Virus record (IMG/VR): IMGVR_UViG_3300021373_002787
Span: 22,217-86,216 of that record
Source of the DNA: a virus
DNA: 64,000 nucleotides
Reading direction: 5' to 3' (one strand)
Below, piece after piece: positions 13,909-20,815 of this stretch (positions are counted from its first letter, which is position 1; each line of letters starts with the position of its first letter). The translations under genes and the position numbers were made by a program. The notes below the pieces were generated by a model. That model saw only the letters and a list, made by a program, of their open reading frames with translations, did not search any database and was not told the origin of the DNA.

Positions 13909-16005
13909 TTACCAAACGTAATCCATTTTTTTAATCTTAGAGATTCTGTCTTTAATTGACTTAGCGTAGTTCTTCACTTCTCTTGAATAGTAATTGCTAC
14001 TATATCCTTCTTCTTCTTCACGCTTTGCTTGATTTGTATAGTCTACATATCTGTTAAAATCATCTAGAAGATTTTGCATTGCGTTTGAAGCATCTCTTAG
14101 TTTAACCTCACGGCCTTTAGGATCCTTTCCGATGATAACATCTCCCCATTTTCCTTTAGCACCAGTAGCTAAACCATCTTTAATTTGAGAGGTAACTACA
14201 TCAATTGCATTTAAGACTTCTTTATCGATAGGCATTTTAGCAGCTCTATCTGCTAGGATCATGTGGTATCTGTCAAGATTTTCTTTCTTAAAGTCTTTAT
14301 CATTTTTAAACGCGATTGCTCCTTTTCTTGCAGTAGTTCTTTCATCACGTTTTGCCGAGGTAGAATATCTTGCTTTTAAAATGTCAAGATCAAGAACATA
14401 TGCTCTATCAGCAAGTTCAGCTACTTTAGTAATACTTGAGATTCCAGATCCCCATGAGTCTCTAGCGTTAGATTTATTAAACCCAACAGCATCTTCTTTT
14501 TTAGATGTTTTTAATGTTCTATCTCTTGATCCTCCTAGTCTCCTTTGATATCCACTGGCAAGCCATTCATTTTTTCCATTAGTTGCACCTAATAGTGTGT
14601 TTGCGGGAATAGTTTTGTGCCAGGAGTCCGCTGCATATGGGTTCTCCTTTTCATTGGTTGTAAAATACAGATAAACCGCATTGTTTCTCTTTTCTTTTCT
14701 TGCTTCAACTGGATCCATTTCGATAATATCTACATCTTGGATTTTATCAAGTTGAATCTTTGCCATACCGTAGAACACTTTAGCAAAATCTTTTTGCATA
14801 GAGCTTGCGCCCGTTAAGATTGACTGTAACTTCATTGATTGAAATGCTTCTGCAATCATCTCTTCAGATTCATTAACTGACTCTTTTAGTGTTTCAACGA
14901 ATTCATTAAATGATTCGTATATAAAATTATTTTTCATTTCTTTATTATTTTTATTATTTTTTGATTCAAATGTTCCTGTTGATGCTAGGTTGTAAAGGTG
15001 GTCGGCAATCTTTTTAGCTTTTGAACCTTTATGTCCATAAGTTGCAACTGTTTCTTCAGCCTCTTCGGGCATCATCTCTGTTAATTCCCACGGATCAAAC
15101 TCATCCATTAAATCATTTAAGATTTGTTTAGCCTCTTTTTCAAATTTATCAGCTTCGTTAACAAAAGATTCATCGAAGTTCCATCCTGTAATTTCTTCTT
15201 CAGGGATATCAATGTAATCCATTAAATACTCTGCAAACTCTTCTGCATCATCTCTATTCTTAAATTCGAATGTATTGGCAGAAGTCATCTTACCCATTTT
15301 AGAGTAATCAACTCTAAATGCTTCACCAGCTTCTCTAGCGTATCTTACAGACACTTCAATTGCTGGCTTTTTGGATTTAGATAGGTGGGTAGGTTTTTTA
15401 TGTTTTTTTAACCAATCGGTCTCGTGAAGTTGATCATCATCTTCTTCGTCTTCAACACCATCGCCGTCCTCATCATCGATTACGCTAGCATCAAGGCCAG
15501 TTCCTCTAGGTACACCAATTGTATCTGCTAGGGCTCCTGTAAGTCCTGGAGCCAGCTTTTTAGCTAGGTTTGGAGCTTTTTCCTCTAACTCTTCTTCTAG
15601 CTCTTCTGAGTTTTCTTTAATTGTAACTGGGAAAGTTTCTCCGTCAAATTCAAATTCTTCTTTACCTTCGTCTTTTGCTTTCTTAGCGGCAGCTACAAAC
15701 GCTCTTCCTTCTTCAATGATTGCAATTTGCGAAAGCGCTCTTTTTCCAAATGTAGAAAGCGAGATACCTTCTTCCGAAACGTTAAAGTATTTTGTATTTC
15801 TTCTGATCCACTTTGAAGAATCTTTAGAATATTCTTTTAAGATTGCATCAAATTCTTCCTGCGTAATTTTTCCGTCGGCAATTGCTTCAAGCATTTTATT
15901 TCTAACTCTAGCGCTTTTTCCAACTTGTACTGCAGGGTGATTTTCAGTGTATCTTCTCTTAAGGGTTATTTTACTTCCCTCATTTAAAAAATCTTGAAAA
16001 TTCAT
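13909..16005 (-). CDS. Large multi-site internal (polyprotein-like) protein
   Basis: The 698-aa protein starts MNFQDFLNEG, a short leader with the site L7-N8-E9|G10. Further sites of the same type lie at V282-N283-E284|A285 (SFVNEAD), V377-N378-E379|S380 and I384-A385-E386|A387 (MIAEA, as in the T4 leader). Residues about 103-131 (AKDEGKEEFEFDGETFPVT) are shared with the 649-aa protein at 22106. Then come a Glu-rich stretch, an Asp-rich linker (177-191), and a C-terminal half of about 310 residues without a known motif. M357, preceded by an Asn/Lys-rich stretch, looks like a former separate gene start. It could be a head-core component or a precursor cut into several injected proteins. Confidence 0.72.
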   Translation of the reverse strand: MNFQDFLNEGSKITLKRRYTENHPAVQVGKSARVRNKMLEAIADGKITQEEFDAILKEYSKDSSKWIRRNTKYFNVSEEGISLSTFGKRALSQIAIIEEGRAFVAAAKKAKDEGKEEFEFDGETFPVTIKENSEELEEELEEKAPNLAKKLAPGLTGALADTIGVPRGTGLDASVIDDEDGDGVEDEEDDDQLHETDWLKKHKKPTHLSKSKKPAIEVSVRYAREAGEAFRVDYSKMGKMTSANTFEFKNRDDAEEFAEYLMDYIDIPEEEITGWNFDESFVNEADKFEKEAKQILNDLMDEFDPWELTEMMPEEAEETVATYGHKGSKAKKIADHLYNLASTGTFESKNNKNNKEMKNNFIYESFNEFVETLKESVNESEEMIAEAFQSMKLQSILTGASSMQKDFAKVFYGMAKIQLDKIQDVDIIEMDPVEARKEKRNNAVYLYFTTNEKENPYAADSWHKTIPANTLLGATNGKNEWLASGYQRRLGGSRDRTLKTSKKEDAVGFNKSNARDSWGSGISSITKVAELADRAYVLDLDILKARYSTSAKRDERTTARKGAIAFKNDKDFKKENLDRYHMILADRAAKMPIDKEVLNAIDVVTSQIKDGLATGAKGKWGDVIIGKDPKGREVKLRDASNAMQNLLDDFNRYVDYTNQAKREEEEGYSSNYYSREVKNYAKSIKDRISKIKKMDYVW

Positions 16006-16027
16006 ATTTAATTGTTTCTTTGTTTTT

Positions 16028-17293
16028 TTATATATCTTTCTTAACTAAGAACTGAGAAAACGTAAGAAGATTCGACTCATCGATAGGACTCTCTTGTGTT
16101 TTTAACTTTTGATGGTTCAAATAAGTCTTAAAAGGCATTACGCTTGATTCGTTACTCTTTAACATAACAATTGCCTCAATTTTATCGACAATTGTATTGA
16201 TTTGCTCCATTAAGTCTGCATTTATAATATCAGTCTCTTTTGCTCTTTTCTTTCTAAATGAACCAATTGCAATCTTATATAGTTCTGAAAGAACCCTATT
16301 GTTTACGTATTCAATTGTCTTTTCGTTCTTGATAAATTTAGTATTCAATTCAAATTCAGGTCGATCACTAAAGTCTGCGGAATCAAAACTAACACCAACA
16401 TATTTTGCTGCATTCTCATTAACATATGCGTTAAATACATTTGAAATTAGTTCAATGTATCTCTCGTCTGCTTGGTCTGATTCAAGTTGAATATTATCAA
16501 CATCATATTCAGAAAAGAACTCAACTAGGTCTAATAGTGAAATTTGATATGTGTCGCTTGGTTTTCTAGACTCACTAACCTCAGTTTTTGTTCCACTAAG
16601 TTTAAAGTTTTTTACCGTCTTGCCATCAAAGAAATTAATAACTAAAGAATCAATATCTCCATCAAGATCTTCATTAAGAGCCGTCTTACTTAACGAATTA
16701 TTAAAAATGTTATATGCTCTTCTGGTAAAACTTAACGCTTCATATGCTTGATTTCTTTCGGCATCACTCATTTCTAATAGTTTTACTAGCTCATCTTTCT
16801 GATGAGAACTCAATACTCCTTTAAAAACAACCTGTGGTCTTTGAACATCTAATTTATCTGCCCATTCAAAAAGAACCTTTGGGTCTCTAATAACCTTCTT
16901 TATTAGTGTATTGTCTAGAGGGTTCATTACCTGAATATGTGTTAAGATAAGCCCGTTCTTTGGTGTTTGATCGTATTTAATGTCAATTGTTTGACTGTCT
17001 GTCATGTAGTCAAAACCAAACTTCCAGTCAAGCGGCATTTCAGCCTTTGTCACGTCGTCAACCGATTCAAAATATTTAATTGCATTCTCATAATATTTAG
17101 CGATTGTGCGATCTACTTTATCCAACGGCTTCTTTTTACCACTCTTAAAATAGGTGTAACCAACTGAATCGTTTTGAACGTGAAACGAAGATGCCTGTAC
17201 TTTTTCAGTAACAACACATGGAGACTTTAGCATCTCCATAAAATCTTCTCTATTCGTTGATTCAAAATATGTATGTAAGCTTTGTAGTGCCAT
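16028..17293 (-). CDS. Ligase-like nucleotidyltransferase, divergent motif I
   Basis: A 421-aa protein with a segment TEKVQASSFHVQ near residues 29-40. This resembles motif I of RNA-ligase-type nucleotidyltransferases (T4 Rnl2-like EKIHG), with K31 as the candidate for covalent AMP attachment and alanine (A34) in place of the usual glycine. It continues with FKSGKKKPLDKVDRTIAKYYE, a pattern I remember from uncharacterised phage proteins. A motif such as KFGFDYM follows, and VVFKGVLSS later on. The start MALQSLHTYF lacks the family leader, but the gene lies inside the leader cluster. The role may be RNA or DNA repair; catalytic competence is uncertain because of the altered motif. Confidence 0.55.
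   Translation of the reverse strand: MALQSLHTYFESTNREDFMEMLKSPCVVTEKVQASSFHVQNDSVGYTYFKSGKKKPLDKVDRTIAKYYENAIKYFESVDDVTKAEMPLDWKFGFDYMTDSQTIDIKYDQTPKNGLILTHIQVMNPLDNTLIKKVIRDPKVLFEWADKLDVQRPQVVFKGVLSSHQKDELVKLLEMSDAERNQAYEALSFTRRAYNIFNNSLSKTALNEDLDGDIDSLVINFFDGKTVKNFKLSGTKTEVSESRKPSDTYQISLLDLVEFFSEYDVDNIQLESDQADERYIELISNVFNAYVNENAAKYVGVSFDSADFSDRPEFELNTKFIKNEKTIEYVNNRVLSELYKIAIGSFRKKRAKETDIINADLMEQINTIVDKIEAIVMLKSNESSVMPFKTYLNHQKLKTQESPIDESNLLTFSQFLVKKDI
16029..16036 (-). promoter_or_regulatory. GATATATA box upstream of the 698-aa gene
   Basis: The minus strand reads AAGATATATAAAAAAAC, 23 bases upstream of the ATG at 16005, overlapping the stop codon of the ligase-like gene. It is one of the recurrent boxes and could give extra transcription of the distal half of the cluster. 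Confidence 0.4.
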
Positions 17294-17300
17294 AGTTTTA

Positions 17301-18416
17301 TTATTTAGCGATGTCTTCTGGTAGAGGCAGACCTGACATTCCTAGTTTAACTTCAAATTCTTTAAAGATCTCATCTCTCTTTTTAGGAAACTTAAACATT
17401 GATGAGTTAATTAAATCTCTTAAACTCTCATATGTCATTAAATCACTTACTTTTGCGCCATCGAAGAGAAGGTCTGCTATCTCTTCTGGTAGTCTTGTAA
17501 TTTCTTTATCGAATTCTTTTAGTAACTTTGCGTTTTTAACCAATCCTCTCTTACCAACAAATGATTTACGAACCTTTACAACTCCTTGATTCAAGCGAAT
17601 TACATATGCTTCGTACTCTTTTGTTTCTCCCTCTTCTGTTTGATCTATAATCTCAACAAATGATTTACCAATTGCCGACATTAGGAGGATGTTTCTATAT
17701 GCACCTTTATATTTTGACTCGTCTTTTGTAAAGTCTGGAGAGTGGTACATAAATCTACTCCAATTAATATCTCTTGATAACATTAGGTCGACTTGACCTA
17801 CTCCATTATTTGATTTACCCTCAATAGGAGCAGCGATTGATACCTGCTGGAATCCTACAGCCATTGAGGTGTCTAACCCTTTTTCTTTCAATAAATCATT
17901 CATATCGAAAAGAACTTTAGCCAGTGAAGTGTCTAAGTGTCCTGCAATCTTATCGGCAGAAACAGCAATATCAATATCTCCGCTAGTCTCTCCTGGATTC
18001 TTTTTTCCAGCGCTTCCAATAACTGCAGCATCCTCTCCGATACCAGCAATTCCAATATGAGGAAAAACATTTTTCTCGATCCATTCTAGAGTTGCTGCAA
18101 CTTCATGTTGTTCAAATGGTCTGGACTGTGCAATTGCATTACCACTTTCACTTACAAACTGTTCAAACGCAGCTGCAACATATTTACGACCGTGTTTATT
18201 ATGTAATATGTCTGAGATTAGACCTTCTTTGTCAATCCCTTTAGGGTTACCAATTTTATAACTTAGCGACCACATCTTTCTTAATTCAGCAGTTGACGTC
18301 TTTTTAAGTTTTTTGTACTCTCTGCGGATTGATTCAGGATCCCTCTTTGAAGAAAAGTTTGATCGCGGAATCTTATCTTCACTTACAAACTGTTCAAATA
18401 ATTTAACGTATTTCAT
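17301..18416 (-). CDS. Pol-beta-type nucleotidyltransferase with two capsid-targeting leaders
   Basis: The 371-aa protein starts MKYVKLFEQFVSED (site after E13). A domain of about 70 residues follows, then a second leader-like segment KYVAAAFEQFVSES with the site V88-S89-E90|S91. At the DNA level 21 bases are identical between the two copies. The main domain has the nucleotidyltransferase signature: G134-S135, the pair D147-x-D149 in SGDIDIAVS, and a third acidic residue D210 in GQVDLMLS. It would transfer a nucleotide to an RNA, protein or small molecule. Cleavage at both sites would release a small peptide and a free enzyme of about 280 residues. Confidence 0.72.
   Translation of the reverse strand: MKYVKLFEQFVSEDKIPRSNFSSKRDPESIRREYKKLKKTSTAELRKMWSLSYKIGNPKGIDKEGLISDILHNKHGRKYVAAAFEQFVSESGNAIAQSRPFEQHEVAATLEWIEKNVFPHIGIAGIGEDAAVIGSAGKKNPGETSGDIDIAVSADKIAGHLDTSLAKVLFDMNDLLKEKGLDTSMAVGFQQVSIAAPIEGKSNNGVGQVDLMLSRDINWSRFMYHSPDFTKDESKYKGAYRNILLMSAIGKSFVEIIDQTEEGETKEYEAYVIRLNQGVVKVRKSFVGKRGLVKNAKLLKEFDKEITRLPEEIADLLFDGAKVSDLMTYESLRDLINSSMFKFPKKRDEIFKEFEVKLGMSGLPLPEDIAK
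18147..18167 (-). repeat. Internal copy of the leader-coding repeat
   Basis: These 21 bases, encoding FEQFVSE plus flanking sequence inside the nucleotidyltransferase gene, are identical to the leader-coding bases near the start of the same gene (about 18378-18398). The same segment, with one to five changes, begins at least ten other genes between 5.1 and 20.8 kb, so the leader-coding sequence is a dispersed DNA repeat of about 40 bp. Confidence 0.7.
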
Positions 18417-18424
18417 CTCTATTT

Positions 18425-18778
18425 TTACTTATTATGATATTCTATTTGGTCTTTTAAAAATTCCTTAATTGTTGGAATTACATCATCTTCAGAATTAATT
18501 TCATCAGCCCAGTTGTCATCACCAAAAACCTCTCCATTTCTAAAAAATCGAATAGATCCGTAATCACGATCATTATCTTTGTATTTAGGTCCAGTCAGAA
18601 TATAATCCATTCTATTTGCCAGAATTCCCTCTTTTTCAATAGTTGCCGGATACCCAGCCTTTTTAAGTATCTTAGCCGCTTTTCTCAGGTTTAATTTTAC
18701 ACCTCTATCTCTTCCTACTTCTTTAGCAGTTATCGTGTATTCACCTATAAACTGCTCAAATAATTTAACGTATCTCAT
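18425..18778 (-). CDS. Capsid-targeting-leader protein (117 aa)
   Basis: It starts MRYVKLFEQFIGEY, with I11-G12-E13|Y14 as the predicted cleavage site (a tyrosine after the cut is atypical). The body has a basic helix (GVKLNLRKAAKILKKAGYP), then strands with an aromatic core (MDYILTGPKYKDNDRDYGSI, RFFRNGEVFGDDNW), and an acidic C-terminal helix. It resembles no family I know. It lies directly downstream of the NMN-adenylyltransferase-like gene. Confidence 0.68.
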   Translation of the reverse strand: MRYVKLFEQFIGEYTITAKEVGRDRGVKLNLRKAAKILKKAGYPATIEKEGILANRMDYILTGPKYKDNDRDYGSIRFFRNGEVFGDDNWADEINSEDDVIPTIKEFLKDQIEYHNK

Positions 18779-18844
18779 TATTAGTTGTTTGTTTTTAATT
18801 ACAGTACTAATATAATTAAAAAGTCTGACATAAAAAATTCTGGC

Positions 18845-19450
18845 TTATTTTATTATGTGTTTTCTTAATTTGTCATAGTATTTATAAAGATATTTCGGCA
18901 CCATCTTTTCGAATGCTTCTCTATCATCATTTGCAAGTGCTTCTCTAGTCTTTGTACCGCTAGGTCCTCCTTCTGCTCTTGCATCTACCATTTCTAGTTT
19001 AAAATCCGGATGTACAACCGTATCGGTCTTTGGTCCAGTAACATATTTAATCTGTGGTGTGTATGCCTTGATTCTGTCGCTTCCAGCACCTACACCAACA
19101 GTCTCATATCCTTGCTCTCTTAAGAATCTAACAAACCAAGGAATTACTGTTCTACCATAGCTATTTGGGTAAATAAAGAAATCTGCGATCTCCTTCTCGT
19201 TCTTTGCAACCTCTTGTCCAATTTGAAGTAGAAGGCTTTCTGGGAATGGAGACTCTTCACGCTTTGAAACTATTTGCATCGCAACTACTGGCTTACCAAA
19301 CATTTTGGCAGCATTTTTAAGGGCTGCGATATGTCCATTATGAAATGGCTGGAATCTACCAGGCATTACCACGACTTCAGTACCCTCAATTGGTTGAGTG
19401 GTGTCTACCGCCTCACTAATAAACTGCTCGAATAGTTTTACGTGTTTCAT
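18845..19450 (-). CDS. Nucleotidylyltransferase (NMN-adenylyltransferase-like) with capsid-targeting leader
   Basis: After the leader MKHVKLFEQFISEA (site I11-S12-E13|A14) comes a complete HIGH-superfamily nucleotidylyltransferase. The nucleotide-binding motif is GRFQPFHNGH (31-40, with the HxGH histidines H37 and H40), the GVGAGSDRIKAY segment lies near 120, and the C-terminal SGTKTRE (164-170) matches the ISSTKxR signature. The length without leader (188 aa) fits NMN adenylyltransferases. It would make NAD from NMN and ATP, or activate a similar phosphate ester. Such an enzyme carried in the virion could act at once after injection, for example to restore NAD, but that is inference. A cytidylyltransferase-type substrate is the main alternative. 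Confidence 0.78.
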   Translation of the reverse strand: MKHVKLFEQFISEAVDTTQPIEGTEVVVMPGRFQPFHNGHIAALKNAAKMFGKPVVAMQIVSKREESPFPESLLLQIGQEVAKNEKEIADFFIYPNSYGRTVIPWFVRFLREQGYETVGVGAGSDRIKAYTPQIKYVTGPKTDTVVHPDFKLEMVDARAEGGPSGTKTREALANDDREAFEKMVPKYLYKYYDKLRKHIIK

Positions 19451-19469
19451 CTTTTTCTTTATTTTTTGC

Positions 19470-19916
19470 TTAGCCTATATAATAGCTACTAGATTTATCT
19501 ATATTAAGTTCTTTACCATAGTCATCAGTAAATGCATTGTATGGTTTTTTAGCACTTAGTGAAAATGAATTTGCGTCAATTTCTTGGATTAAGAAATGTA
19601 AAGATTCTACTCTAGCCATTCTTTCTAAACCTGGTCTAATAGTTTCTATAGCTTGGTCAATATCAAACCCATCTTTGGCGTTAAATGTCATAAATGTTTT
19701 AGAACCTGGTTTAATTGTAACTCTACTAGTTGATAAAGATTGAATATCACTAGGTTTTACGAATTTTTTAACCGATGAAACAAAACCCTTTGAATTTTTC
19801 CATGGCATATAATTAGTAGATGCTCCTATTCCACCTGCTCTCATTTCAGTATCGCGGTCTACTCCATAGTACTCGGCTTCATTTACAAATTGTTCAAATA
19901 GTTTTACGTGTTTCAT
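19470..19916 (-). CDS. Capsid-targeting-leader protein (148 aa)
   Basis: It begins with the exact leader MKHVKLFEQFVNEA. The mature part (135 aa) starts EYYGVDRDTEMRAGGIGAS and has strand-rich segments (SRVTIKPGSKTFMTFNAKDG, then SLHFLIQEIDANSFSL) separated by a helix (IDQAIETIRPGLERMARV). It has no cysteine, membrane segment or known motif. The gene lies between the NMN-adenylyltransferase-like gene and the first of two duplicated small genes. Confidence 0.7.
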   Translation of the reverse strand: MKHVKLFEQFVNEAEYYGVDRDTEMRAGGIGASTNYMPWKNSKGFVSSVKKFVKPSDIQSLSTSRVTIKPGSKTFMTFNAKDGFDIDQAIETIRPGLERMARVESLHFLIQEIDANSFSLSAKKPYNAFTDDYGKELNIDKSSSYYIG

Positions 19917-19958
19917 TTTGATGCTATATTTTATTTAAATTAGATGTTTTCCAGCTTT

Positions 19959-20216
19959 CTAACATCTGCACATCGCATAACCTAGAACGTTTTCAACATA
20001 TGATTCTAATTCTTCTATAGTAGCATATATTTCATCTGGATCTGTATTTGGATCGTAAAGACCTTTATCCATTAAATAGTCAATAAACATGTCCATGTCT
20101 TCGTTATCCCAAACATCTCTTCCTTTCATTGTTTTAGCCCACCATTTTTTAGCCTCTTTCTCGATTTTCTTATCGGCTTCATTTACAAATTGTTCGAATA
20201 GTTTTATGTGTTTCAT
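19959..20216 (-). CDS. Capsid-targeting-leader protein, paralogue A (85 aa)
   Basis: It starts MKHIKLFEQFVNEA, and the rest is nearly the same as the protein at 20559-20807: both have DKKIEKEAKKWWAKTMKGRD (K or T before WW), MDMFIDYLMDKGL and EELESYV. The tail here ends in GYAMCRC with two cysteines, where the paralogue has GYEFDY. It is a small, acidic, helical protein with a Trp-rich helix at about 20-30. It is a recent duplicate, with the gene at 20226 lying between the copies. Confidence 0.75.
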   Translation of the reverse strand: MKHIKLFEQFVNEADKKIEKEAKKWWAKTMKGRDVWDNEDMDMFIDYLMDKGLYDPNTDPDEIYATIEELESYVENVLGYAMCRC

Positions 20217-20225
20217 TGCTTCTTT

Positions 20226-20540
20226 TTATCTTTTAATTTCTATATTATAATAATGTTCATTATCACCATTTTCTTTAACAACCTGTAGAGCTTTTGCACC
20301 AAAATCTTTAATAGCCTCTCTAATATCTTTTGCAATAGATTGGCCCTTCATACCTCTATATGTTATGAAAATATTTTTTGTGTCTTTAGGTCCTTTTGGA
20401 AAAGCATAAGGAACAAATTTACTTTTCATTTCTTGAGCAGTGCCATGATTCCAATCAAGTTCATTTTCAAGGTGCTTGATTAATTCATCAACGTTTACAG
20501 ATTCATTAATATATTGTTCGAATAGTTTTATGTGTTTCAT
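20226..20540 (-). CDS. Capsid-targeting-leader protein (104 aa)
   Basis: It starts MKHIKLFEQYINES, site I11-N12-E13|S14. The mature 91 residues contain a helix pair (VDELIKHLENELDWNHGTAQ, then EMKSKFVPYAFPKG) and a small strand-helix-strand unit (NIFITYRGMKGQSIAKDIRE, then YYNIEIKR). The function is unknown. The gene sits between the two paralogous genes at 19959 and 20559, so it was probably enclosed or moved when the duplication formed. Confidence 0.7.
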   Translation of the reverse strand: MKHIKLFEQYINESVNVDELIKHLENELDWNHGTAQEMKSKFVPYAFPKGPKDTKNIFITYRGMKGQSIAKDIREAIKDFGAKALQVVKENGDNEHYYNIEIKR

Positions 20541-20558
20541 CTTGGTGTTATATTTTAT

Positions 20559-20807
20559 TTAATAGTCAAACTCATAACCTAGAACGTTATCAACATATGA
20601 TTCTAGTTCTTCTCTAGTATCACTTAGTTCATCTGAATTTGGATCTACTAGACCTTTATCCATTAAATAGTCGATGAACATGTCCATGTCTTCGGCATCC
20701 CAAGAATCTCTTCCCTTCATTGTTTTAGCCCACCATGTTTTAGCCTCTTTCTCGATTTTCTTATCGGCTTCATTTACAAATTGTTCAAATAGCTTTACGT
20801 GTTTCAT
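20559..20807 (-). CDS. Capsid-targeting-leader protein, paralogue B (82 aa)
   Basis: It starts with the exact leader MKHVKLFEQFVNEA, followed by DKKIEKEAKTWWAKTMKGRD and an acidic helical body ending in GYEFDY. It is the close paralogue of the 85-aa protein at 19959-20216. The upstream sequence AATAAGGAGTAAAATG is one of the few in this window that resembles a Shine-Dalgarno site. Confidence 0.75.
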   Translation of the reverse strand: MKHVKLFEQFVNEADKKIEKEAKTWWAKTMKGRDSWDAEDMDMFIDYLMDKGLVDPNSDELSDTREELESYVDNVLGYEFDY

Positions 20808-20815
20808 TTTACTCC

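Larger units (their letters stand above)
19959..20807 (-). repeat. Duplicated gene pair flanking a third gene
   Basis: The genes at 19959-20216 and 20559-20807 are nearly identical over their coding length except for the 3' end and a few codons. The intervening gene (20226-20540) is unrelated beyond its leader. The duplication is direct (same strand) and spans about 250 bp per copy. Confidence 0.75.

Noticed and set aside
18811-18848. Possible terminator before the 18845-19450 gene end
   Set aside because: It resembles the terminator at 11664-11691 (GTCTGACATAAAAAATTCTGGC), but the two arms no longer pair, so it is at most a decayed copy.
20808-20815. AAGGAG-type Shine-Dalgarno site before the 82-aa gene
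   Set aside because: It is one of very few such matches; most genes have none, so I treat it as chance and not as the general initiation signal.
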